From Planctomycetota bacterium (GTDB taxonomy: Bacteria; Planctomycetota; MHYJ01; WSZJ01): DNA of 32,199 nucleotides. A program made the translations under genes and the position numbers. Under the pieces are notes generated by a model. That model worked only from the letters and a program-made list of their open reading frames with translations. It was not told the DNA's origin and made no database searches. Below, piece after piece: positions 1-7,407 of the stretch (positions are counted from its first letter, which is position 1; the number at the start of each line of letters is the position of its first letter). Where the stretch lies: positions 1 to 32,199 of the forward strand of contig JACPRD010000007.1 in the NCBI GenBank assembly GCA_016190145.1, in the 5' to 3' direction.

Positions 1-76
1 GAGGGGTGCAGGGGGGGATGACGTATATGCAGTTCGGGGGGAGGCTGAGGGTTTACCGGTAGGGGAACGGGAAGGG

Positions 77-160
77 CCAATTTTGAATTGTGAATTGTGA
101 ATTGAGACGCGTTCGGGATCGCTCATAATTAATAATTCAAAATTCATAATTCAAAATTGG
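77..160. repeat. AT-rich inverted pair of AATTNTG heptamer arrays
   Basis: The left arm (79-106) reads as four 7-bp units of the form AATTTTG/AATTGTG/AATTGAG. The right arm (122-160) is the reverse complement of a similar array, and both outer ends read CCAATTTTG inward. About 15 bp of GC-rich DNA separates the arms. The tract lies 8 bp beyond the stop codon of the leftward transporter gene, so it could fold in the transcript 3' end. The same heptamer recurs at 16840-16874. The AT content is in sharp contrast with the flanks. Confidence 0.8.
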
Positions 161-167
161 TCGTTCG

Positions 168-1694
168 TCACACCAGTCCCAGGATCGGACACAGCATTCG
201 CAGTCCCCCCACGATCAACGCAAACCCGATCACGTCGAACACCACTCCCTTCCTCGCCATCGTCGCGATCGGCACCATCCCCGTTCCGTAGGCGAGCGCG
301 TTCGGCGGCGTCGAGACCGGGAGCATGAAGCCGAAAGAGCAGCCGAACGTCGCGGCGAGCGCGGGCGGGAGGACGGGAAGGCCCGCGGACTGCGCGATCC
401 CGATCACGACCGGCAGGAGCATCGTCGCGGTCGCGGTGTTCGACGTGATCTCCGAGAGCAGGATCGCGAGGCCCGCCGAGAGCGCCGTCAGGCCCCAGAG
501 CGAAGAAACGCCGAGCTGGCTCACCAGCCCCCTGCCGATCGCCGCAGACAGTCCCGTGTCCTTCATCAATTCGCCCAGCGTCAGGCCGCCCCCGAGCAGA
601 AGTACCGTTCCCCAGTCGATCCGAGCCGCCTCCTTCCAGGTCAGCGTCGGCCGGTTCTTCGCCGCGGGGATCAGGAACAGGATCGACGAGGCCACGAGCG
701 CGATCGCACCCTCCGGCAGGTGCCCCGTGAACCACTTCGAAATCCCCGCTTCCCTCCGGATCTGCGAGAGTCCCGCCGTCATCCACAAGCCGACGGCCAG
801 CGCGAACGACACCGCGGTCACCACCTCGCCACGCTTCCAGCCCCCCAGCTCCCTCCGCGCCTGCACGGCGTGCGCATGGAGGTCGACCTCCGTCCGCGGA
901 AGGCCGCGCGCGAGGACCGCGGAGAGGCCGACCATCATCGCCGCGCCGATCGGGACGCCGAGCATCATCCACTCCACGAACGACACGCGCAGTCCCGCCC
1001 TCTGCGACAGGTTCGAGAGCCCGATCAGGTTCGGCGCGGTGCCGACCGGCGTTCCGAGGCCCCCCACCGTCGCCGCGAACGGAATCATGAGCATCGCCGC
1101 AGCCTCGAGCGCCCCCGGACGCCCGCTCCCGCGCGCGACCGCGAGCATGCCCGCGGCGATGGGGATGAGAAGGGCCGTCGTGGCGGTGTTGGACATCCAC
1201 ATGGAGAGGAACCAGGAGCAGACGCCGAGGCCCACGACCATGCGGGCCGGCGAGGCGGAGAACGCGCGGAGGGAGAGGATCCGCATCGCGATGCGGCGGT
1301 CGAGGCCGTGGACGGTCATGGCTTCGGCGATGAAGAACCCGCCGATGAAAAGCATGAGGATGGGGTCGCCGAATTTCGAGTAGGCCGCCGCGACCATCGC
1401 GTTGGCGTCCTTTCCCGGAACGGCGCCGACGAGAAGGGCGAGCGTCGGTCCGAGAAGCGCCGTCACCGCGACGGGAACGGGCTCGCCGATCCAGAAGACC
1501 ACGACGAGGGCCATCACCGCGGCCAGCCGGTGAGCCTCGGTCCCGACGGGCAGAGGCGCGAACCAGAGGATCACGAACAGCAGGGGCCCGAGGAGAATCG
1601 CGACCTGCGCGCGCAGCCGGTCGATCCCCGCGCCGGGGGCCTCCGGCTCCGTCGTCTGGGGGTCCGACCGCACCGTAGATCGAGTTTTTCTCAC
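168..1694 (-). CDS. DASS/SLC13-family anion transporter
   Basis: This is a 508-residue polytopic membrane protein of the divalent anion:sodium symporter family, which imports dicarboxylates or sulfate with sodium. Two Ser-Asn-Thr signatures are visible, SNTATT at about 168-173 and SNTATAT at about 418-424. In this family they sit at the tips of the two re-entrant hairpins and bind Na+ and substrate. Hydrophobic segments start near residue 30 and continue to the C-terminus, and the length is normal for the family. I chose the GTG start at 1694 because it follows the stop of the upstream PilZ gene by 4 nt and has GAGAG just upstream; the frame stays open further but without family-like sequence. 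It appears to be the last gene of a PilZ-PilZ-transporter operon. Substrate (dicarboxylate, citrate or sulfate) cannot be told from sequence alone. Confidence 0.9.
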   Translation of the reverse strand: MRKTRSTVRSDPQTTEPEAPGAGIDRLRAQVAILLGPLLFVILWFAPLPVGTEAHRLAAVMALVVVFWIGEPVPVAVTALLGPTLALLVGAVPGKDANAMVAAAYSKFGDPILMLFIGGFFIAEAMTVHGLDRRIAMRILSLRAFSASPARMVVGLGVCSWFLSMWMSNTATTALLIPIAAGMLAVARGSGRPGALEAAAMLMIPFAATVGGLGTPVGTAPNLIGLSNLSQRAGLRVSFVEWMMLGVPIGAAMMVGLSAVLARGLPRTEVDLHAHAVQARRELGGWKRGEVVTAVSFALAVGLWMTAGLSQIRREAGISKWFTGHLPEGAIALVASSILFLIPAAKNRPTLTWKEAARIDWGTVLLLGGGLTLGELMKDTGLSAAIGRGLVSQLGVSSLWGLTALSAGLAILLSEITSNTATATMLLPVVIGIAQSAGLPVLPPALAATFGCSFGFMLPVSTPPNALAYGTGMVPIATMARKGVVFDVIGFALIVGGLRMLCPILGLV

Positions 1695-1698
1695 GCTC

Positions 1699-2094
1699 TC
1701 AGACGGGCATCTGCACCCGGATGACGTACCGGAAGATCCGCTCCTTGTCCTCGGGCGTGATGTCGGAAAACCGGACGCCCAGGTGGCACCGCAGCGACGC
1801 CTCGTCGATCGTCTCGATCCACGCACAGCGGCCCCGCGCGTTGATGATGTACTGTTCGCCCGGCAGGCTCAGCTCGACGTCCACCTGCGCCTTCCCCGTG
1901 AGGAGGTCCGTCACCGCGGCGATCCCGGGCAGCCGCCCTTGCAGGAGCAGTCCGCCGCCCGACAGGTTCGCCGTCGACCCGGAGAGCGGGCGCTCGAAGT
2001 CGGGATCGGAGCGGCCGGGCATCCGGAAGCGGTAGCGGACCGGGATGTCCACGGCGACCCGCACGAAGTCACGTCGTTCCGGTTCCACGGGCAT
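1699..2094 (-). CDS. PilZ-domain protein, motif intact
   Basis: This is a 131-residue single-domain PilZ protein. PilZ domains bind cyclic di-GMP through an RxxxR motif and a (D/N)xSxxG motif. Here RRDFVR lies at residues 7-12 and NLSGGG at 43-48, so both parts are present and binding is plausible. The rest is a short beta-barrel-like sequence ending in an amphipathic helix (ERIFRYVIRVQMP). It is a close paralogue of the next gene upstream, with 19 nt between them, and is followed after 4 nt by the transporter start. The arrangement suggests co-transcription. Whether it senses c-di-GMP to control motility, polysaccharide or the neighbouring transporter is not shown by the sequence. Confidence 0.88.
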   Translation of the reverse strand: MPVEPERRDFVRVAVDIPVRYRFRMPGRSDPDFERPLSGSTANLSGGGLLLQGRLPGIAAVTDLLTGKAQVDVELSLPGEQYIINARGRCAWIETIDEASLRCHLGVRFSDITPEDKERIFRYVIRVQMPV

Positions 2095-2113
2095 TCCTGG
2101 GAATCTCCCCCGG

Positions 2114-2515
2114 CTACGACGGCATCTGGACCTTGATCACAAACTTGAAAATGCGGTCCTTGTCCGCCTGCGTGACTTCCTTGAACTTGAGCCCGAGGTT
2201 GCATTTCATCGTCTGCTCGTCGAACGTCTCTACCCACGCGACCCGGGTGAGAGCCTTGATCGGCGCCTCGTCCTGCGGCAGAAGCAGGTTCACGCCGATG
2301 ACGATCTTCTGCATCAGCAGCTCGGGAATCCAGTCGAGCACCGGAACCCGCCCGAGCAGCAGCAGACCGCCCCCGCCCAGGTTCGTCGTGGTCCCCTCGT
2401 AGACCTCTTCCATCGCCTGGTCCGTGCGCGTCTTCGAGAGAAACTTGTACCGCACCGGGATCTGCACCCGGACGCGGACGAATTCGCGCCGTTCCTGCTC
2501 ATAGGGGCTGGTCAT
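2114..2515 (-). CDS. PilZ-like protein, second motif degenerate
   Basis: This is a 133-residue paralogue of the PilZ protein just downstream, sharing the N-terminal arginine motif (RREFVR, residues 9-14) and a nearly identical C-terminal helix (RIFKFVIKVQMPS). The (D/N)xSxxG motif has become NLGGGG (45-50), losing the serine that normally contacts c-di-GMP. It may bind weakly, bind something else, or act as a non-binding partner of its neighbour. It is the first gene of the apparent three-gene operon. A TGT-TACAAT extended -10-like sequence lies about 35 bp upstream of the ATG. The tandem copies look like a local duplication followed by divergence. Confidence 0.85.
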   Translation of the reverse strand: MTSPYEQERREFVRVRVQIPVRYKFLSKTRTDQAMEEVYEGTTTNLGGGGLLLLGRVPVLDWIPELLMQKIVIGVNLLLPQDEAPIKALTRVAWVETFDEQTMKCNLGLKFKEVTQADKDRIFKFVIKVQMPS

Positions 2516-2548
2516 GGTTGCGGGAAGAGTACCCCTTTCGGTCGCTTG

Positions 2549-2557
2549 ATTGTAACA
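2549..2557 (-). promoter_or_regulatory. Candidate extended -10 element before the PilZ operon
   Basis: Read on the minus strand this is TGTTACAAT, a TGn extended -10 with one mismatch to TATAAT. It is placed to give a leader of roughly 25-30 nt before the ATG at 2515. No good -35 box is visible at 16-18 bp, so the call rests on the -10 alone. Confidence 0.3.
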
Positions 2558-2619
2558 GGTGATTATGCGGCGGGCCCGCGGCGAGCGTGAACAAAATAAG
2601 ATCCCGGGGATCCGGGGGC

Positions 2620-3975
2620 CTACCTCGCGGGACCCGCCACCGCCCCCGCCGGCGCCGGCTCGGCCCGCTTCCCGAAAAACGTCTCGTGCAGCGCGTTCAC
2701 GCCCGCGGGGATCTGGTCGTTGTTGACCAGGAAGGCGATGTTGATGCTCATCGCGCTCTGGCTGATCATCTGCACCTGCAGCCCCGCGTCCTTCATCGCC
2801 GTGAACACCTGGCCCGAGACGCCGAGCTCGTTGCGGATTCCCTCGCCTACGACGCAGATGATGGCCTTGCCCCCCTCGACCTGCACCTCCGCGATGTCCG
2901 CCAGCTCGCGGATCGCCGGCTCCAGGTTCCGGTCGCTGTCCACCGTGAGCGAAACCGACACCTCCGACGTCGCGATCATGTCGATCACGATCCCGTACTT
3001 CCCGAAGACCTCGAAAATCCGGCTCATGAAGCCGTGGTGCAGCAGCATGCGGGTGGAGACGAGGTTGATGAGGAAGAGGTCTTCCTTGTACACGACGCTC
3101 TTAACGATTCCCCGCACGGGCGCCCGGCGGCGGATGAGCGTGCCCGGATTCTCGGGTCGGTACGTGTTCTTGAGGCGGATCGGGATGTCCTTCTTCACAG
3201 CGGGGACGAGCGTCGCGGGGTGGATGCGGCCGCCGTAGTAGGCCAGCTCGGAGGCCTCGTCGAAGGACATTTCTTCTATGGAGTGGGCGTTCTTGACGAT
3301 GCCGGGGTCGGCGCTGCAGACGCCGTCCACGTCGCTCCAGATCTGGATCTCCTCGGCGCCGCACGCCGCACCGAGAATCGCGGCCGTGTAGTCGGAGCCG
3401 TTCCGGCCGAGCGTCGTGATGTCGCCGTCCTTGTTCTTGCCGATGTAGCCGGTGACGACGGGGAGTTTCTCGAAGCGCTTGACGTTCCACGCGATGATGT
3501 TGTCGGCCTCCGGGAGCGGGACGGCGCTTCCGAAGTTCGAGTCGGTGAGCATGCCCAGGTCGAACGCGTCGACGGGGGAGGCCTGGAGGCCGGCCTTCTC
3601 GAACGCGGCGGCGACGGTGCGGACGCTCATGCGTTCGCCGAATGAGAGGACGTAGTCGAGCGTGCGCGGGGTCAGCTCCTTGACCAGCGAGATGCCCTTG
3701 AGGAGGACCTCGAGTTCGTTGAGGAGCTTCTCGACGAGCGACGGCTTGAGCCCGAGGTCGGCGATGATTTTCAGGTGCCGCTCGCGCACCTCGTCGATCT
3801 CCGCCTGCCCCTTCACCGCCTTCCGCGCCAGTCCGATCAGCAGGTCCGTGACCTGCGAGTGGGCGCTCACCACGACGATGGGGCCGCGGGGGAGGCTGGC
3901 CTTGACGGTCTGAGCGACGCTCTGGATGCGCTCCGCCGAGCCGACCGAGGTGCCGCCGAACTTCATGACGATCAT
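2620..3975 (-). CDS. lysC: Aspartate kinase
   Basis: Aspartate kinase phosphorylates L-aspartate with ATP, the first step toward lysine, threonine, methionine and diaminopimelate. The 451-residue protein has the amino-acid-kinase signature KFGGTSVG at residues 5-12, SFGER at about 111-115, and the aspartate/ATP-site segment GRNGSDYTAA at 190-199 followed by SDVDGV. From about 288 to 435 come the two regulatory ACT domains, including MISQSAMSINIAF. Length fits a monofunctional long-chain enzyme; no homoserine dehydrogenase domain follows. The ATG at 3975 gives the standard N-terminus; the open frame continues upstream without family sequence. The C-terminal Ala/Pro-rich tail (about 438-451) is an extension of no known role. 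The gene stands alone, divergent from the secreted protein gene at 4103. The paralogue (LysC versus ThrA/MetL-like kinase) is not certain, so the symbol is provisional. Confidence 0.93.
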   Translation of the reverse strand: MIVMKFGGTSVGSAERIQSVAQTVKASLPRGPIVVVSAHSQVTDLLIGLARKAVKGQAEIDEVRERHLKIIADLGLKPSLVEKLLNELEVLLKGISLVKELTPRTLDYVLSFGERMSVRTVAAAFEKAGLQASPVDAFDLGMLTDSNFGSAVPLPEADNIIAWNVKRFEKLPVVTGYIGKNKDGDITTLGRNGSDYTAAILGAACGAEEIQIWSDVDGVCSADPGIVKNAHSIEEMSFDEASELAYYGGRIHPATLVPAVKKDIPIRLKNTYRPENPGTLIRRRAPVRGIVKSVVYKEDLFLINLVSTRMLLHHGFMSRIFEVFGKYGIVIDMIATSEVSVSLTVDSDRNLEPAIRELADIAEVQVEGGKAIICVVGEGIRNELGVSGQVFTAMKDAGLQVQMISQSAMSINIAFLVNNDQIPAGVNALHETFFGKRAEPAPAGAVAGPAR

Positions 3976-4102
3976 GGGATTTCGCGACCTGAAAAGCCGG
4001 GTTTTCGTTCTAAGGAACGGGCCGGGGGGGAAGAGTTTATGCCCGTCCCCGGGGGCAGCCAAGCGGAATTTCCCCGGAGGGATGTGCCTGGTTGGGGGTA
4101 GC

Positions 4103-5254
4103 ATGAGGAGCATGATGAAAGCTCTTGCGGCCACGGTCTTTGCGACCATCACGGTGACTTGCGGGTTCCCCGCGGGAGCGGAAGAGGCGAAGGCGAAACT
4201 GGGGCTTTCCGCGGAGGCGGGGACCCGCGGCAAGAACTTCGTGTTCACGGTGCGCGGGAAGGCGGAACTGCCCGACGACGACAAGGTCGCGATCGCGGTC
4301 TACTACGTGCGCAAGTACAAGATCCCGCCGGCGCTGGTCGAGCCCGGCGGGCCCGAGTACGACGAAGAGCTGATCGAAGTCGACCAGGGGTTCGCGGGGG
4401 TCACCGAAGGCGCGTTCGAGGGGCACCTGGCGTACTCCGACCTGCCGCCCTGGTCGGGACTCTACCGCGTGACGGCGAACGCGGGCGGCGTCGAGGACTC
4501 GATCGACCTGGTGCTCGGAAAGGCCGGGGACCAGGCGGCGGAGCGCGCGCGCGCGGACCGCGACATCTACGAGGAACTCGCGCGCATCGGCCGGATCTAC
4601 GACGGATACAAGGCGGAATGGGACGCCCGGGGAGAGGCGCCCTCCGCGACCTGGGCGGACTGGCGCGCCGAGGCCGACCGGCGCATCGGCGCCATCCGGG
4701 AGCGCAACGCCAAGCGGCGGAAGGCCGAAATCTACTGGATGGAGAGCCGCGGAAAACAGCGGATCGACTGGCTCGTCAACCGGCTCAAACCCCTTCTCGA
4801 TACCGCCTCCCAGCACCTCGCGAAGCCCGCGCCGCAGCGTCCCGAGCCGAAGGATCTTCTCGAGCAGATGTCGGACTTCGAGCAGGACTACGTCTACTAC
4901 CTCGACTTCCTCGGCATTGGCCGGATCATCGACCCCGTCAAGGTGGGCGCCGCGCTCGCGCGGCTCCAGAAGTCGGCGGGCGAGGTGGGGGCGTGGCGGA
5001 AGCGGCTCCCGGCGGAGGCGGACGCGTGGCGCGCCGCGCAGGGGAAGCTGCGCGCGGGGCTGATGGCGGGGCAGATGGAGCTTTCCGGGCAGCTGCCCGA
5101 GGCGTACTTCGGCCGGGCCGAGCGCGTGTCGAAGTCGCTGCTCAGGATGCTCGAAGGCGCGCAGGCCGCGGACGCGGACTGGGAGAAGCTGGAGCGGGAA
5201 TTCACGGAAGCGGTCAACGCGCTGGACGCGTCGATTCCGCGCGTGGACGACTAA
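4103..5254 (+). CDS. Secreted protein of unknown function
   Basis: The gene encodes about 383 residues. An N-terminal signal peptide is likely: a short positively charged start, a hydrophobic stretch (LAATVFATITV) and an AxA-type cleavage region before EEAKAK. Residues about 30-150 look like a beta-sandwich, and the remainder is helical and rich in Arg, Glu and Ala, with coiled-coil character around 150-250. I recognise no family. Three in-frame ATGs (4103, 4112, 4115) compete. AGGAG at 4106-4110 would favour 4115, and the G-run at 4094-4098 would favour 4103; the choice changes only the signal peptide tip. Its stop overlaps the stop of the opposing gene (CTAA at 5251-5254). Confidence 0.8.
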   Translation: MRSMMKALAATVFATITVTCGFPAGAEEAKAKLGLSAEAGTRGKNFVFTVRGKAELPDDDKVAIAVYYVRKYKIPPALVEPGGPEYDEELIEVDQGFAGVTEGAFEGHLAYSDLPPWSGLYRVTANAGGVEDSIDLVLGKAGDQAAERARADRDIYEELARIGRIYDGYKAEWDARGEAPSATWADWRAEADRRIGAIRERNAKRRKAEIYWMESRGKQRIDWLVNRLKPLLDTASQHLAKPAPQRPEPKDLLEQMSDFEQDYVYYLDFLGIGRIIDPVKVGAALARLQKSAGEVGAWRKRLPAEADAWRAAQGKLRAGLMAGQMELSGQLPEAYFGRAERVSKSLLRMLEGAQAADADWEKLEREFTEAVNALDASIPRVDD

Positions 5255-5562
5255 GCAGTCGGGTACCGCTCCCCGTCCTTGAGCAGCTGCCACGGCAGGT
5301 ACTCGACTTCCAGCGGGATGTTCATGATGCAGGACTTCGCGCGGATCACGCCGTCCTCTTCGATCGACGCGACCACCGCGCCCTGGCCCGCGAACACTCC
5401 CTGGACGATCTGCACCTGGTCGCCGATCGCGAATTCCCGCGCCGCGGTCCTGTGGTCCGACTTCATCAGCTCCGAAACGCAGGCCGCGCAGAGCCTCTGC
5501 GCGCCCGCTTCCGGAATCCGTGACCGGCAGCGCAGGCAGAATGTATCCGGCAGGGTGGGCAT
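5251..5562 (-). CDS. Zinc-ribbon protein with KOW-like segment
   Basis: This is a 103-residue protein with two halves. Residues about 8-30 hold CLRC and CAAC, a four-cysteine zinc-ribbon pattern. Residues about 44-90 hold GDQVQIVQGVFAGQGAVVASI, which closely resembles the KOW motif found in NusG, RfaH and some ribosomal proteins, where it contacts RNA or partner proteins. No NGN domain is present, so it is not a NusG. The ATG at 5562 is taken as start; a TTG 21 nt further upstream is possible. It is convergent with the secreted-protein gene, sharing stop bases, and divergent from the histidine ammonia-lyase gene. A nucleic-acid or ribosome-linked role is inference from the KOW-like sequence only. 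Confidence 0.75.
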   Translation of the reverse strand: MPTLPDTFCLRCRSRIPEAGAQRLCAACVSELMKSDHRTAAREFAIGDQVQIVQGVFAGQGAVVASIEEDGVIRAKSCIMNIPLEVEYLPWQLLKDGERYPTA

Positions 5563-5657
5563 GCGGGCGGCATTCTGACACAAGGGGGAGGCGCGCGGAC
5601 CATTTTGAGGCCCTCGTTTCTTGACGCGGGTGCGCCGCGGGGTTACACCCGTTCGCC

Positions 5658-7172
5658 ATGTCTCTCAACCTGACCGGACGCGATCTCGACCTGGAGGCGG
5701 TGGCGCGGTTTCTCGCGGGCGAGCGGGTGGCGGTGCCGGCGGCGACCTGGAGAAAGGTGGCGAAGGCGCGCGGCGTGGTCGAGCGGCTGCTGCGGGGCGG
5801 GAGGCCGATCTACGGGGTCAATACGGGGTTCGGCCGGCTTGCCAACGTGCGCATTCCGGACGGGCAGATCCGGGACCTCCAGCTCAATCTCCTGCGGAGC
5901 CACGCCGTCGGCGTCGGGCCGTTCCTGCCGCGCGACGAGGCCCGGCTCGCTCTCCTGCTGCGCGCCAACACGCTCGCGCGCGGCCATAGCGGCGTGACGC
6001 GGCGGCTGATCGCGGCGCTGGTCGCGCTCGCGAACGCCGGGATCGCGCCGGCGATTCCCGAGCAGGGCTCGGTCGGGGCGTCGGGAGATCTCGCCCCGCT
6101 CGCCCACCTCGCGCTCGTGCTGGTCGGGGAAGGAGAGGCGTTTCTGCCGTCAGGCAGGCGCGTGCCGGGGGCCGAGGCGCTGCGGCGCGCGGGCGTGAAG
6201 CCGGTCGCGCTCGAGGCGAAGGAGGGAATATCGCTCATCAACGGGACGCAGATCATGAGCGCGATCCTCGCGGTGTGCCTCCTTCGCGCGCAACGGCTCG
6301 CTTCCACGGCCGACGTCGCGGCCGCGATGTCGCTCGAGGGGCTGAAGGGCACGAAGGTGGCGTTCGACGCGCGGATCCAGGCGGTGCGGCCGCATCCGGG
6401 GCAGGCGGCGTGCGCGCGGAACGTGATGCGGCTGATGAAGGGAAGCGGGATCTGGCCGTCGCACCGGAACTGCGAGAAGGTGCAGGACCAGTACTCGCTC
6501 CGGTGCGTGCCGCAGGTGCACGGGGCGGCCCGGGACGCGATCGGGTACGCGCGCGGCGTGCTCGATGTGGAGATGAACGCGGTGACGGACAACCCGCTGG
6601 TGTTCCCGGAGGACGGGGCGATCCTGTCCGGCGGCAATTTTCACGGGCAGCCGGTGGCGCAGGCGGCGGACTTCGCGGCGCTGGGGATCTGCGAGCTGGG
6701 GGCGATCAGCGAGCGCCGCATCGAGAGCCTGGTCAACCCCGACCTCTCGGGCCTGCCGCCGTTCCTCTCGCGCGAGAGCGGCCTGAACAGCGGGATGATG
6801 ATCCTGCAGGTCGTCGCGGCGGCGCTCGTCTCCGAGAACAAGATCTACGCGCACCCCGCGTGCGTCGACTCGATCCCGACCTCCGCGAACAAGGAGGACC
6901 ACGTCTCGATGGGCGTGACCTCCGCGCTCAAGCTGCGCCGCATCCTGGACAACGTCGAGCGCGTGCTCGCGATCGAGTTCCTCGCCGCGGCGCAGGGGAT
7001 CGAATTCGCGCGGCCGCTCCGCGCCGGGAACGCGCTCGAGCGCGTGCACGCCGCGATCCGCCGCCGGGTGCCGGCCCTCGGCCGCGACCGGTCGATGGCC
7101 GCGGACATCGAGAAGGTGCGGGGACTGATCGGGGCGGGCGGCATTCTCGAGGCGGCCGGGAGTCTTGAGTGA
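5658..7172 (+). CDS. hutH: Histidine ammonia-lyase
   Basis: Histidine ammonia-lyase converts L-histidine to trans-urocanate and ammonia, the first step of histidine breakdown. The 504-residue length is normal. The Ala-Ser-Gly triad that cyclises to the MIO cofactor is at residues 141-143 within GSVGASGDLAPLAH. Other family segments are present: YGVNTGFG (52-59), SLINGTQIM, QDQYSLRC, DNPLVF, GGNFHGQP and SIPTSANKEDHVSMG. These favour the histidine enzyme over Phe/Tyr lyases. No hutU, hutI or hutF gene is in the window, so the pathway must continue elsewhere, or urocanate serves another purpose. No Shine-Dalgarno is evident before the ATG; a TTGACG about 30 bp upstream is a weak -35 candidate, which would make a very short leader. 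Confidence 0.95.
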   Translation: MSLNLTGRDLDLEAVARFLAGERVAVPAATWRKVAKARGVVERLLRGGRPIYGVNTGFGRLANVRIPDGQIRDLQLNLLRSHAVGVGPFLPRDEARLALLLRANTLARGHSGVTRRLIAALVALANAGIAPAIPEQGSVGASGDLAPLAHLALVLVGEGEAFLPSGRRVPGAEALRRAGVKPVALEAKEGISLINGTQIMSAILAVCLLRAQRLASTADVAAAMSLEGLKGTKVAFDARIQAVRPHPGQAACARNVMRLMKGSGIWPSHRNCEKVQDQYSLRCVPQVHGAARDAIGYARGVLDVEMNAVTDNPLVFPEDGAILSGGNFHGQPVAQAADFAALGICELGAISERRIESLVNPDLSGLPPFLSRESGLNSGMMILQVVAAALVSENKIYAHPACVDSIPTSANKEDHVSMGVTSALKLRRILDNVERVLAIEFLAAAQGIEFARPLRAGNALERVHAAIRRRVPALGRDRSMAADIEKVRGLIGAGGILEAAGSLE

Positions 7173-7190
7173 GAAGCCTCGGCGGGGAGG

Positions 7191-7403
7191 CCAGGGCAAG
7201 CCATAAGCCATAGGCCAGAGGACAGCCATAAGCCAGAAGCCATAAGCTATAAGCGGCCCGCTTCGCGGGCCACATCAAACGGCGTGGACTTCAGTGTTCC
7301 CGGGCACACGGTGGCCCGGGGACACTGAAGTCCGCTCCGCCAGGGATGGCGCGCGAAGCGCGCCCCTTATGGCTTATGGCCCATGGCTTATGGCTGTCCC
7401 TGG
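7191..7403. repeat. Nested palindromic element bounded by GCCATAA heptamer arrays
   Basis: The left end (7191-7253) is a run of 7-bp units of the form GCCATAA, with variants GCCATAG, GCCAGAA and GCTATAA. The right end (7365-7403) carries the reverse complement units, CTTATGG. The outermost about 25 bp of both ends match as inverted repeats beginning CCAGGG. Between them sit three hairpins: GGCCCGC/GCGGGCC (7255-7271), a 20-bp stem with one mismatch (7286-7305 with 7314-7333), and GGCGCGC/GCGCGCC (7348-7364). It fills the space between convergent genes, starting 18 bp after the hutH stop and ending 4 bp before the hydrolase stop. There is no ORF inside. It resembles a REP/BIME or MITE-like element. 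The hairpins could also end transcription from both sides, though no U-tracts follow. Confidence 0.85.
7286..7333. terminator. Strong 20-bp stem between convergent genes
   Basis: The arms GGACTTCAGTGT and ACACTGAAGTCC, extended by CCCGGGC/GCCCGGG, form a stem with a single T:G mismatch and an 8-nt loop. It is the central hairpin of the nested element. Its place between convergent stops suggests bidirectional termination or transcript 3'-end protection. It lacks a T-tract on either side, so classical intrinsic termination is uncertain. Confidence 0.4.
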
Positions 7404-7407
7404 CCCG

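Noticed and set aside
4103..5254. Assigning a specific function to the secreted protein from its beta-sandwich start
   Set aside because: There is no recognisable motif; only the signal peptide and broad fold features can be supported.
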